Source: Streptosporangium sp. NBC_01755 (GTDB lineage: Bacteria; Actinomycetota; Actinomycetes; Streptosporangiales; Streptosporangiaceae). From it: a stretch of DNA of 64,000 nucleotides. The position numbers were made by a program, and so were the translations under genes. This document shows, piece by piece, positions 47,383 through 54,973 of this stretch. The stretch's first letter is position 1. Each line of letters opens with the position of its first letter. The notes beneath the pieces were generated by a model. It saw only the letters and a list, made by a program, of their open reading frames with translations. It was not told the origin of the DNA and did no database searches. The stretch lies in NCBI RefSeq assembly GCF_035917995.1, contig NZ_CP109131.1:6634001-6698000 (forward strand). The letters run 5' to 3'.

Positions 47383-47425
47383 CCCCGGTGCGTGGGCGCA
47401 GTCTCGTGTCGCCCACGCACCGGGG
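47383..47425. terminator. Strong hairpin terminator after the PKS operon
   Basis: A perfect 16-bp stem (CCCCGGTGCGTGGGCG at 47383-47398 with 47410-47425) around an 11-base loop, 14 bp after the phosphopantetheinyl transferase stop. It probably ends the PKS-phosphoesterase-transferase transcript. Confidence 0.82.
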
Positions 47426-47433
47426 GTGCCGGC

Positions 47434-47610
47434 TCAGGTGAGGGCGCGCCGGAGGGCGTCGATCCGGCCGGCCCAGATTCGCCGGGAGAGTGCCGCCTCG
47501 ACGGAGACCACGACGGCACCGACCGGGTCGCAGATCATCGTCGCGTTGGCATCCTCCCCCGCGATGTCGCCGAGGATCATGCCGCCACCGTGGATGTATT
47601 GAACTCCTCC
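47434..47610 (-). pseudogene. Alpha/beta hydrolase (esterase) fragment
   Basis: On the minus strand a short frame reads VQYIHGGGMILGD, the oxyanion HGGG motif of HSL-type esterases, then GAVVVSVE, where a full enzyme would continue with YRLAPE. It ends within about 20 more unrelated residues. The nucleophile and the rest of the fold are missing, so this is a remnant. Confidence 0.55.
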
Positions 47611-47676
47611 CCGGCCTGGGGGCCGGAGACTCTCCCGTCGCGTCGCGGTTAAGCGGCGCGCGGGGGTTGACGTTCG

Positions 47677-47748
47677 GTAGAAGTAGGCCAGGCTCTCCAC
47701 ATCCACCCGGGCTCCGGGATAGCGGTTCCAGTACCAGGTGCCGCCGCC
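47677..47748 (-). pseudogene. Baeyer-Villiger monooxygenase fragment
   Basis: The minus strand encodes GGTWYWNRYPGARVDVES, the N-terminal signature of flavin-dependent Baeyer-Villiger monooxygenases. Only about 24 residues survive; the FAD and NADPH Rossmann motifs are absent. It abuts the GntR fragment on the opposite strand. Confidence 0.6.
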
Positions 47749-47760
47749 GCGGGGGCGGAC

Positions 47761-48015
47761 TTCAGCACGGTGATCATCATGGCGAGCGGCAACCGGGAAC
47801 TGCAGACCCACGTCGACCTGGTGGTCACCCGTACCCAGCGGGTGCTGGCCCTCACCGCCGAGAGCGAGGTGTGGCGCGTGTGGCTGGACGGCTACCGGCA
47901 GACCCTGGAACTGCTCGAACGGGGCGACCGCGCCGGGGCCGTCGAGCGGTATCGGCAGATCTACCGCGACTACCGGCAGCGGGTGGAGACCCTGCTGTTC
48001 GACGAGGATCACTGA
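47761..48015 (+). pseudogene. C-terminal fragment of a GntR/FadR-family regulator
   Basis: About 84 residues resembling the end of an FCD effector domain: ASGNRELQTHVDLVVTRTQR, a helix, then LLERGDRAGAVERYRQIYRDY. There is no winged-helix DNA-binding half upstream; the sequence breaks directly into the monooxygenase fragment. It may be expressed from ATG 47770 or 47779 but cannot be a working regulator. Confidence 0.55.
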
Positions 48016-48173
48016 CGCCGGTAGGCGGCCAGGACCTGTCGGGCGTGGGCCTCGCTCGTGATTGGCTAGCTAGATTCTGACTCTATGTTCAGGGCGGTGT
48101 CCGAGATGCGGGTGAGGATGCATTATCTGTGCAGGTAACAACTTGATCCGTGCTTCCTCAAGCGTCTCAGGTA

Positions 48174-48202
48174 TTGACAGTAGTAGAATCTAATTTCACT
48201 AT
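48174..48202 (+). promoter_or_regulatory. Promoter of the acyl-CoA synthetase gene
   Basis: TTGACA (48174-48179), a 17-base spacer and CACTAT (48197-48202), in a locally AT-rich stretch 117 bp before the gene. The spacer contains GAATCT and ends TTT, as does the importer promoter at 58685, so it may be a weak member of the same set. The rest of 48016-48318 shows no gene I can support. Confidence 0.5.
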
Positions 48203-48318
48203 AGCTCCACGGAGTCTCGCCTGCTGCGCCGGCCGCCCCCCGGGCGTGGCCACCGTGGCCGGCGTGTCCCAGGTACTGATCGTCCGGGCTATCGCCCGCA
48301 TGCGACAGGGAGTGGAGA

Positions 48319-50490
48319 ATGAGCCTCATCGCCGGGACCGAGGACAGTTCGTCATCGCGCTTGGACAACGACGCTTCTGGGAGGCATCCGCTCGATTCGA
48401 TGTTTGCGCCGCGCGGGATCGCGATCGTCGGGGCGAGTGATCGTTCGGGTTGGTCCCGTTACACCTACGCCAACCTCGTGCAGGCGAAATACCCCCACCC
48501 CATCCATCTCGTCAACCACAAGGGTGGTCTGGTTCACGGGCAGCAGGCCGTCAAATCCCTTGATGACATTGACGGCCATGTCGATCTGGCCTACGTGCTG
48601 ACCGGCCCTGACTCGCTGCCGGGCATCATGGAGAGCGCGGCGGCGAAGGGGATCGTCAATCTCGTCGTCATCGCCGCCGGTTTCGGGGAGATGGGCGAGG
48701 AGGGAGCCGAACGCGAGCGCGCCCTGGCCGCCCGTGCGAACGAGCTCGGCCTGCGCATCCTGGGGCCGAACAATCTCGGTTTCATCAACGCGACCGCCGC
48801 GACGATGCCGTGGAGCCAGATGCTGCCGTGGCCGTTGGAGACCGGTGGTGTCGGGGTCCTCTCGCAGAGCGGCGCGCTCGGCATCTTCCTGCTCAACTAC
48901 CTGCAGGGCCGGGATGTGGGCATCAGCCATCTGGTCACGCTGGGCAACGAGGCGATGATCACGATCGCCGAGGGCATCGACTACCTGCTGGCACAGGAGT
49001 CGACGAAGGTCATCGCGCTGTATCTGGAATCGGTACGTCACCCCGAGGCGTTCATCGACGCCGCCCGCCGGGCGTTGGCGGCCGGTGTGCCCATCGTCGC
49101 CTACAAGGCGGGGCGCGGCGAGGTGGGCGCCAAGGTGACGGCGGCGCACACCGGAGCGCTCGCCGGTGACGACAAGGTGTTCGACGCCGCCTTCCGGCAG
49201 CTCGGGGTCATCCGTGTCGACTCCATCGAGGACCTGGTGGCCACGGCCGGGCTGCTCGCCGAGTACGGGGAGATTCCCGGGCGCAGGGCCGCCTTCGTGA
49301 CCGGGTCCGGAGCGATGTGCGGGGTGATCGGCGATGTCGCCGAGGCGAGCGGCGTGCTGCTGCCCGACCTCGCCGACTCCACGGTGACGGGGCTGCGGGA
49401 GAGCGGGCTGCCGGAGTTCGCGACGGCTCAGAACCCGCTCGACACCACCGGGTACGTCGTGATCAAGCCGGACCTGCTGCCGCTGTGCGAGAAGGTCGTC
49501 TCGAAGGACCCGGGCATCGACGTCCTGGTGATCAATGGATCGGTCCCGGCCACCCCCGAGGCGGCCGCCTTCATGGCCGGGAGCGTCGAGTGGCGCAAGG
49601 AACTGGCGGACACGAGCCCGGTTCCCGTCATCCCCATGGAGTTCCTGCCCACCGAGCGCACCCTGTTCGCGCGTGAGTTCCGCCGGTCGTCGGGCAGTTC
49701 GTACGTGCTGGAGTCCTTCGCCCGGGGCATCCCCGCCCTGGCCAAGGCGATGTGGTGGTCGGAGAAGCGCAGGGAGATCGTGCGGCCGCGGGCCGGCTCC
49801 TCGCCGGTCGTGGAGATCGAGGGCGGCGCCGGCGGTCGCTGGTCCGAGCGCCAGGTCGTCGAGCTGCTGGCCGGCGCAGGGGTGCCCGTCGTTCCCCAGC
49901 GCCTGGTGCGGACCGCACAGGAGGCCGAGAGTGCGGCCGGAGAGATGCCGCTTCCCCTGGTCATGAAGGTCTCGTCCGCCGATATCGCGCACAAGACGGA
50001 CGTCGGCGGGGTCGTCCTCGGCCTGAACTCGCCGGATGAGGTGCGCGGGGCGTTCGAGCGGATGATGGACACGGTGCGGTCGCAGGCGCCGGACGCCGAC
50101 ATCGAGGGCGCGGTCCTCAGCCCGATGCGTCCCGACGGCGTCGACCTGCTGGTGGGCTTCGTCCGTGACTCCGTATGGGGCCTCACACTCGTCGTCGGCC
50201 TCGGCGGCGTCTGGGTGGAGGTTCTCAAGGACACCGCGATCAGGCTTCTCCCCGTCAACCGGGACGAGGTCAAGGCCATGCTCACGGAGTTGAAGAGCTA
50301 TCCCCTGCTCACGGGTGCTCGTGGGGGAGCGGTGGTGGACCTGGAGAAGCTGGCCGACGTCATCTGCCGGCTCGCCGACGTCGCGGCGGCGCTCGGCGAC
50401 CGGATGACGGAGATGGAGGTCAATCCGCTGCGGGTCTCCGGCGAGAGCGTCGAGGTCCTGGACGCGATGGCCGTCTGGGACGAGGGCTGA
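48319..50490 (+). CDS. NDP-forming acyl-CoA synthetase (CoA ligase, ACD family)
   Basis: A 723-residue single-chain acyl-CoA synthetase that makes acyl-CoA with ATP to ADP and phosphate, or runs in reverse. The order is a CoA-binding Rossmann domain (residues about 30-150, GIAIVGASDRSG), a succinyl-CoA-ligase-like domain with VLSQSGALG and the phospho-histidine loop AAHTGALAG near residue 275, and a C-terminal ATP-grasp domain (about 500-720, VMKVSSADIAHKTDVGGV). AGGGAG precedes the ATG. It is followed by a strong terminator, so it is probably monocistronic. With the dehydrogenase and importer downstream it could activate an imported acid; the substrate is unknown. Confidence 0.92.
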   Translation: MSLIAGTEDSSSSRLDNDASGRHPLDSMFAPRGIAIVGASDRSGWSRYTYANLVQAKYPHPIHLVNHKGGLVHGQQAVKSLDDIDGHVDLAYVLTGPDSLPGIMESAAAKGIVNLVVIAAGFGEMGEEGAERERALAARANELGLRILGPNNLGFINATAATMPWSQMLPWPLETGGVGVLSQSGALGIFLLNYLQGRDVGISHLVTLGNEAMITIAEGIDYLLAQESTKVIALYLESVRHPEAFIDAARRALAAGVPIVAYKAGRGEVGAKVTAAHTGALAGDDKVFDAAFRQLGVIRVDSIEDLVATAGLLAEYGEIPGRRAAFVTGSGAMCGVIGDVAEASGVLLPDLADSTVTGLRESGLPEFATAQNPLDTTGYVVIKPDLLPLCEKVVSKDPGIDVLVINGSVPATPEAAAFMAGSVEWRKELADTSPVPVIPMEFLPTERTLFAREFRRSSGSSYVLESFARGIPALAKAMWWSEKRREIVRPRAGSSPVVEIEGGAGGRWSERQVVELLAGAGVPVVPQRLVRTAQEAESAAGEMPLPLVMKVSSADIAHKTDVGGVVLGLNSPDEVRGAFERMMDTVRSQAPDADIEGAVLSPMRPDGVDLLVGFVRDSVWGLTLVVGLGGVWVEVLKDTAIRLLPVNRDEVKAMLTELKSYPLLTGARGGAVVDLEKLADVICRLADVAAALGDRMTEMEVNPLRVSGESVEVLDAMAVWDEG

Positions 50491-50496
50491 CATTCC

Positions 50497-50525
50497 GGCC
50501 CCCCTGCCGCTCCGGCAGGGGGGCC
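50497..50525. terminator. Intrinsic terminator after the acyl-CoA synthetase
   Basis: A perfect 12-bp stem, GGCCCCCCTGCC at 50497-50508 pairing with 50514-50525, around a five-base loop, followed by GTTTC. It lies six bases past the stop codon. Confidence 0.85.
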
Positions 50526-50624
50526 GTTTCACCAGGATTGCAGCGTGGAGGCCCCGTCGTTCACGGCGGGGAGGAAACGCGGAAAACGGTGCCACCCGGT
50601 AGCGGTGAGTGACAGACTCGGCGC

Positions 50625-51701
50625 GTGCTGGTGACGGAGATGCTGAAACTCGCGCCCTCGCCCGAGGACGGCGAGGCGCTGCTGGCGACGATGCGCGCCT
50701 GCAACGCCGCCGCGACCAGGGCCGCCGAGGTCGCGTTCGCACACCGCACCGCGAACAAGATCGCTCTACAGAAGCTCGTCTACGCCGAGCTGCGTCAGGG
50801 GTTCGGGTTGTCGGCGCAGATGGCCGTCCGCTCCATCGCCAAGGCCTGCGAGGCCTACAAGCGCGACAAGACCATCAAACCGGTCTTCCGCCCGTTGGGG
50901 GCGGCCGCCTATGACCAGCGCATCCTCACCTGGAAAGGCTCCGACGCGGTCAGCCTCCTCACCCTGAGCGGCCGGGTCGTCGTGCCCGTTCTCTACCGGG
51001 GCCGGCGGCTACAGAGCGAGGGGGCGACCTTGCGGGGTCAGGCGGATCTCGTCTACCGCGACGGCGTGTTCTTCCTCGCCGTGGTCGTCGAGGTCCCCGA
51101 ACCGGCGCGGGAGGAGGAGCCGCAGGGGTGGCTGGGGGTGGATCTGGGCATCGTCAACCTCGCCACCGACTCCACCGGTAAGCCCTACAGCGGCAAAGGG
51201 GTACGGGCGGTACGGCGACGTAACGCCCGGCTGCGGGCCCGGCTCCAGGCCAAGGGCACCAAGTCCGCCAAGCGGCTGCTGAAGAGGCGCCGCCGCAAAG
51301 AGTCGCGGTTCGCCCGCGACGTCAACCACGTCATCTCCAAGAAGCTGGTCGGCAAGGCCAAGGACACCCGCGCCGGGATCGCCCTCGAAGACCTCGAAGG
51401 CATCCGGGAGCGGGTCACGGTTCGTAAGGCTCAGCGTGCCGACCTGCACTCCTGGGGTTTCCATCAGCTGCGGACGTTCGTGGCGTACAAGGCGGCCCTG
51501 GCCGGGGTGGTCGTGCGGTTGGTGGATCCGCGTAACACCTCCCGCACCTGCCCCGGGTGCGGCCACCTCGACAAACGGAACCGTCCTACCCGGGATGGGT
51601 TCCGGTGTGTTTCGTGCGGGCTCGCCGGCCCGGCGGATTACTTCGCGGCGATCAACATCGGTCGCCGGGCAGTGCGTCACGCTGCCGACGACGCGGCCTG
51701 A
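50625..51701 (+). CDS. tnpB: TnpB RNA-guided nuclease (IS605/IS1341 family)
   Basis: A 358-residue TnpB. The RuvC acidic residues are all present: Asp in GVDLGIVNLA, Glu in IALEDLEGI and Asp in AGPADYFAAINIG. The zinc ribbon CPGCGH...CVSCGL lies between the last two, and a basic helix (LLKRRRRKESRF) precedes the Glu. TnpB proteins use an omega RNA from the element's right end to cut DNA and help keep the element at its site. The start is GTG at 50625. It looks intact and possibly active, without a transposase of its own. Confidence 0.92.
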   Translation: MLVTEMLKLAPSPEDGEALLATMRACNAAATRAAEVAFAHRTANKIALQKLVYAELRQGFGLSAQMAVRSIAKACEAYKRDKTIKPVFRPLGAAAYDQRILTWKGSDAVSLLTLSGRVVVPVLYRGRRLQSEGATLRGQADLVYRDGVFFLAVVVEVPEPAREEEPQGWLGVDLGIVNLATDSTGKPYSGKGVRAVRRRNARLRARLQAKGTKSAKRLLKRRRRKESRFARDVNHVISKKLVGKAKDTRAGIALEDLEGIRERVTVRKAQRADLHSWGFHQLRTFVAYKAALAGVVVRLVDPRNTSRTCPGCGHLDKRNRPTRDGFRCVSCGLAGPADYFAAINIGRRAVRHAADDAA

Positions 51702-51702
51702 A

Positions 51703-51757
51703 CCGTACCTGCAAGGTACGGCGAGGAGCTGCAAGCTCGGTCCCTTTCAGGGCCGAG
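51703..51757 (+). ncRNA. Candidate omega-RNA 3' scaffold at the element's right end
   Basis: Directly after the tnpB stop come three compact hairpins: CCGTACCT-GCA-AGGTACGG (51703-51721), GAGCT-GCA-AGCTC (51726-51738), and CTCGG-TCCCT-TTC-AGGG-CCGAG (51736-51757, one bulge). The last two overlap and are mutually exclusive or form a pseudoknot. This is where the TnpB guide RNA scaffold ends and the guide begins in known elements. Its 5' end probably lies inside tnpB. Confidence 0.55.
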
Positions 51758-52568
51758 AAGCTGACTGCCGGTCGATGTCCTGCCATGCCTGAAGGACCGC
51801 GACGTCGGTCGACGGCTCGTACGGCATGCGTACGGCCTGTGTGCCTCCATCCTTCAGGTCGTCAGGGGTGAGGTCGGGGGAGCCGAACACGACGTGGTCG
51901 ACCCCCACTCCGTGGGTGAGCCACAGGCCCGCGCCGCCGGGTGTCTCCTCGCGCTCGCGGACGAGCAGGTTACGGCCGGTACCCCAGCTGATGAGGAACC
52001 AGCCCCGGCCCCCCTGGCGGACGTGACCGCGCAGCTGGTCCGCGAACAGCGTCCTGGCGGTGTCGAGCGACGCCACGGTCAGGCCGACCCAGGAGATGGC
52101 GCACGGTTTCCCGGCGGACTCGGGGAAGCCCTCGGGAGCGGGTGAGGTGAACCCGCCCACCAGGTCCTTGTCCGACTCGGCAAGCTGTATCAGTGTCCCC
52201 ATACCCGCCTGTTTCGGGTGCAGGAACGCCTCTTTCCAGTAGGTTTCATTCCGGCCACCCAGGGTGTCGATCCCGATCGCCCGTAACCGGTCCAGGGCGT
52301 CGACCAGGGAAGGGACCTGGAAGGTGAGATGGTGCGGGCCGGGGCCGTTCCTGTCGATGAACCGCCGCATGAAGCCGCCGGGCCGGGCGCCGGGGGAGAT
52401 GAACTCCAGCCTCATGTCGTGGGCGTAGATCAGTTGGTAGGGCGCGAACTCGCCCGCGTCACCTCCGTGTGACCATGAGCCGCCCAGGTGAACGGCGAAA
52501 CGAGGGTAGGCGTCCTCCCATGACTCGACCCCGATGGCGAGGTGGTCGAAGATGACGACGTCTGACAT
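51747..52568 (-). CDS. VOC (glyoxalase/bleomycin-resistance/dioxygenase) superfamily protein
   Basis: A 273-residue two-repeat VOC protein. The first repeat opens FDHLAIGV with HHLTFQV, the second follows AISWVGLTVASLD and closes HVVFGS; the first and last provide the usual His metal ligands. Methylmalonyl-CoA-epimerase-like or extradiol-type chemistry is possible, and the substrate is unknown. ATG 52568 has AGAGG upstream. The last codons overlap the right end of the TnpB element, so the final residues (around DIDRQSASRP) are probably supplied by the insertion. It lies downstream of the amidohydrolase on the same strand, beyond a hairpin. Confidence 0.8.
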   Translation of the reverse strand: MSDVVIFDHLAIGVESWEDAYPRFAVHLGGSWSHGGDAGEFAPYQLIYAHDMRLEFISPGARPGGFMRRFIDRNGPGPHHLTFQVPSLVDALDRLRAIGIDTLGGRNETYWKEAFLHPKQAGMGTLIQLAESDKDLVGGFTSPAPEGFPESAGKPCAISWVGLTVASLDTARTLFADQLRGHVRQGGRGWFLISWGTGRNLLVREREETPGGAGLWLTHGVGVDHVVFGSPDLTPDDLKDGGTQAVRMPYEPSTDVAVLQAWQDIDRQSASRP

Positions 52569-52607
52569 GTGCGTCCTCTCCCGTGCGGGAATCTCTGGAA
52601 ACGGCGG

Positions 52608-52637
52608 CGGGCCCGGACGGCATGTCGTCCGGGCCCG
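52608..52637. terminator. Hairpin between amidohydrolase and VOC genes
   Basis: A perfect 12-bp stem (CGGGCCCGGACG at 52608-52619 with 52626-52637) around a six-base loop. On the minus strand it lies after the amidohydrolase and 40 bp before the VOC start, so it may end or attenuate the transcript. Confidence 0.6.
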
Positions 52638-52644
52638 CGGGCCT

Positions 52645-52727
52645 CGGTCTGATTCGGTCCGGCTTGGCCCGGTCCGGTTAGGTCTGACTCGGCCCGGTTT
52701 GGTTCGGCCTGGCTCGGTCCGGTTCAG
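52645..52727. repeat. Degenerate tandem repeat of TCGGTCCGGT-like units
   Basis: About 80 bp made of imperfect 10-base units such as TCGGTCCGGC, TTGGCCCGGT, CCGGTTAGGT, CTCGGCCCGG and CTCGGTCCGG, running up to the amidohydrolase stop codon. It is strongly strand-asymmetric (G/T on the plus strand). I see no gene or known element in it. Confidence 0.6.
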
Positions 52728-53911
52728 GCCGGCAGCCGGGTGGCGAGTTCGAGACCGTTGTCGCGCATCACGCGCCTGCTCTGCTCCACCGTGTACTGGA
52801 AGTTCTCCAGGTCCTTGATGTAGGAGCCGGGGTCGGCCAGGCCCTCGACGTGCGGGTAGTCCGATCCCATCAGGATCCGGTCGACGCCGACGAGGTCGCG
52901 CAGCGCGCCCAGTTCGTCCTCGTAGAAGGGGGCCACCCAGATGTGCCGCCTGAACGTCTCGCGAGGGTCCTCGGGATACAGGTACGGAGTCTGGCCGAAG
53001 GACTTCTTGAGCTTGTCGAACAGGTGGAAGACCCAGTCGGAGCCCACTTCGATCGAGGCGATCCGCAGCCGGGGGAAGCGCTCGAACAGCCGGTTGGCGA
53101 GCATGCTCGCGATGGTGTCCTGAAGCGAGTTCGCCGAGACGAGGCCGCGGAAGGGACTGGCGCGGAACGCCTCGGTGAACTCGCTCTCACCCCAGTCGGC
53201 CAGGTATTTGCTGTAGTAGGAGTCGCCGCCGTGGTAGAGCACGGTGATGCCGGCCTCGTTCGCCCGCGCCCAGAAGCCGTCGAACATCGGGTCGGCGGGT
53301 GACCTGCCGCCGCTGGGGGTCATGACGGGCCCGCCCACCATGACGACGAAGCGGGCGTCCTGCTCAAGTGCCCACTCCAGTTCCCTGACCGCGTTGTCGG
53401 GGTCGACCAGCGTGATGTACGGCGCGGCGAAGATGCGCTCCCGGTAGGCGAATCCCCAGTCCTCGGCGAGCCAGCGGTTGAAGGCGCGGAAGGCCGCGGT
53501 GAGCGCGGGCACGTCGTGCAGGAGCGCCTGCTCCATGCCGACGCCGAGGGTGGGCAGGAAGATAGCGCCCTGCATGCCCTGCTCGTCCATGAGTGCGAGC
53601 CGCGCGTCACGGTCGCGGTACTCGGGCCGGACGGGTTCCAGTTCGCCGAAGAGTTCGAGTGTCCCTGCGGACTTGGGGTTGCGGCCGCGGAAGTACTCGT
53701 CCATGGCGCCCGGCTTGGCCACCGGGTCGAAGGTCGGGTTGGGGATGAACTTGTTCACCCGGCCCCCGACCAGGAGCCGGGTCCTGCCGTTGATCGTCGC
53801 CCACTGCATCGTTCGCTTGGCGAACTCGGGTTCCAGGTGGCGGGTGAAGGCGTCGAGTGCCTCGTAGTAGTGGTTGTCGCAGTCGAAGTACCTGAAGGGC
53901 AGGTCAGCCAC
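52724..53911 (-). CDS. Amidohydrolase-2 family metal-dependent hydrolase/decarboxylase
   Basis: A 395-residue TIM-barrel protein of the amidohydrolase-2 (ACMSD-like) family. The metal-site N-terminal motif appears as FDCDNHYYE; later landmarks are YHGGDSYYSK near residue 220 and the C-terminal GSDYPHVEG with the conserved Asp. Relatives hydrolyse or decarboxylate ring-cleavage and aromatic acids; I cannot name the substrate. I chose GTG at 53911, with GGGAGG nine bases before it; an ATG at 53995 would lie close downstream of its own promoter. It is divergent from the next amidohydrolase, and both promoters carry the same palindromic spacer. Confidence 0.86.
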   Translation of the reverse strand: MADLPFRYFDCDNHYYEALDAFTRHLEPEFAKRTMQWATINGRTRLLVGGRVNKFIPNPTFDPVAKPGAMDEYFRGRNPKSAGTLELFGELEPVRPEYRDRDARLALMDEQGMQGAIFLPTLGVGMEQALLHDVPALTAAFRAFNRWLAEDWGFAYRERIFAAPYITLVDPDNAVRELEWALEQDARFVVMVGGPVMTPSGGRSPADPMFDGFWARANEAGITVLYHGGDSYYSKYLADWGESEFTEAFRASPFRGLVSANSLQDTIASMLANRLFERFPRLRIASIEVGSDWVFHLFDKLKKSFGQTPYLYPEDPRETFRRHIWVAPFYEDELGALRDLVGVDRILMGSDYPHVEGLADPGSYIKDLENFQYTVEQSRRVMRDNGLELATRLPA

Positions 53912-53962
53912 GGGTTCGTACCTCCCGGTCGTCGCACACGGCACTCTTGGGCCGCCGCATGC

Positions 53963-53991
53963 AATGTAGAACGGGATTTCAGTTGTTGCAA
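53963..53991 (-). promoter_or_regulatory. Promoter-operator A (amidohydrolase, minus strand)
   Basis: Read on the minus strand: TTGCAA, a 17-base spacer CAACTGAAATCCCGTTC, then TACATT. The spacer shares ACTGAAATCCNGTT with promoter B at 54037. The start codon lies 52 bases beyond the -10 box. Confidence 0.65.
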
Positions 53992-54036
53992 GCATGGTTC
54001 ATACCTGTGACCATTGGGGAAGCTGTCATCGACCTC

Positions 54037-54065
54037 TTGACGAAACTGAAATCCTGTTTCAGAGT
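54037..54065 (+). promoter_or_regulatory. Promoter-operator B (amidohydrolase/acyl-CoA dehydrogenase operon)
   Basis: TTGACG, a 17-base spacer AAACTGAAATCCTGTTT, and CAGAGT. A perfect inverted repeat CTGAAA-TCCTG-TTTCAG (54046-54062) fills the spacer, the right place for a TetR-type repressor to block RNA polymerase. The ATG of the next gene is 30 bases past the -10. Confidence 0.72.
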
Positions 54066-54094
54066 ACCGAGCCAGGACTGAAAAGGAGCTCGCG

Positions 54095-54961
54095 ATGGCC
54101 ATGCCGTCCGGAGTGCCCGTCATCGACACGATGATCGGATTCCCGCAGAAGGACTTCTCGCAGTACGACTTCATCCGCAGGCAGACCAGGGACCGGGGGT
54201 CGCTGGAGGAGATGCAGTTCCCCGCGGAGTACATGTTCAAGCAGGTCCCCAAGGACCTCCCCGCCGACGACCCGATCGGCACCACCCTGGAGCAGATGGA
54301 CCGCTACGGCATCGTCCAGGGCCTGATCGGAGTCTCCGACGAGGTGTCCCGGGCGGCCTTGAAGCGGTACCCCGACCGTTTCATCCCCTCGGGCAACGTC
54401 GACGACCCGAACGACGTCGTGGGCAGCGTGCGCGCCCTGCGACGTGACTACGAGGAGTACGGGATCCGTGCCGTCGGATCGTTCCCGGCGGGGACGTTTC
54501 CCCAGGTCGCCATCGATGACCCGAAGATGTACCCCATCTACGCGACCTGCGTGGAACTCGACATCCCCATCTTCGTGTGCGCGGGTATTCCCGGGCCGAG
54601 GCTGAAGTTCGCCCCGCAGGAGGTGTCGCGGATCGACACCGTCATGTACGACTTCCCCGACCTGGTCATGGTGACCCGCCACGGCTGTGAGCCCTGGGAG
54701 CGGCTCGCGGTGAAACTGATGCTCAAGTGGCCGAACCTGTACTACTCCACCTCCGCCTTCGCCCCCAAGCACTACCCCGAGGCCATCATCAGGTACGCCA
54801 ACACCCGGGGCGCCGACAAGATCCTCTACGCCGGCTACTTCCCGATGGGGCTCTCCCTGGAGCGGATCTTCACCGACATGCCGGGCGTGCCCTTCAAGGA
54901 CGAGGTGTGGCCGAAGTTCCTCTCCGGAAACACCCGGCGCATCCTCAAGCTGGACAGGTGA
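54095..54961 (+). CDS. Amidohydrolase-2 family protein, short form
   Basis: A 288-residue member of the amidohydrolase-2 TIM-barrel family, shorter than its two neighbours. The usual N-terminal His-containing metal motif is replaced by VIDTMIGFPQKD, with no His; TRHGCEPWE and the C-terminal YAGYFPMG segment are the remaining landmarks. It may bind metal differently or be non-catalytic. AAGGAG lies six bases before ATG 54095. It is the first gene of an operon with the fused acyl-CoA dehydrogenase (12-bp gap) and a third amidohydrolase, under promoter-operator B. Confidence 0.82.
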   Translation: MAMPSGVPVIDTMIGFPQKDFSQYDFIRRQTRDRGSLEEMQFPAEYMFKQVPKDLPADDPIGTTLEQMDRYGIVQGLIGVSDEVSRAALKRYPDRFIPSGNVDDPNDVVGSVRALRRDYEEYGIRAVGSFPAGTFPQVAIDDPKMYPIYATCVELDIPIFVCAGIPGPRLKFAPQEVSRIDTVMYDFPDLVMVTRHGCEPWERLAVKLMLKWPNLYYSTSAFAPKHYPEAIIRYANTRGADKILYAGYFPMGLSLERIFTDMPGVPFKDEVWPKFLSGNTRRILKLDR

Positions 54962-54973
54962 GGTGACGAGACG

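Larger units (their letters stand above)
50545..51768 (+). mobile_element. IS200/IS605-type element carrying only tnpB
   Basis: The element has a left-end hairpin (CCCCG...CGGGG, 50552-50571), a full tnpB, and stacked right-end hairpins to about 51757. No tnpA lies next to it, so it is an IS1341-like single-gene element. It sits between the terminator of the synthetase gene and the 3' end of the VOC gene. Exact ends are estimated because such elements make no target duplication and have no inverted repeats. Confidence 0.7.

Noticed and set aside
48123-48368. A small minus-strand ORF before the acyl-CoA synthetase
   Set aside because: It has no ribosome site, overlaps the synthetase start and promoter, and has atypical codon use.
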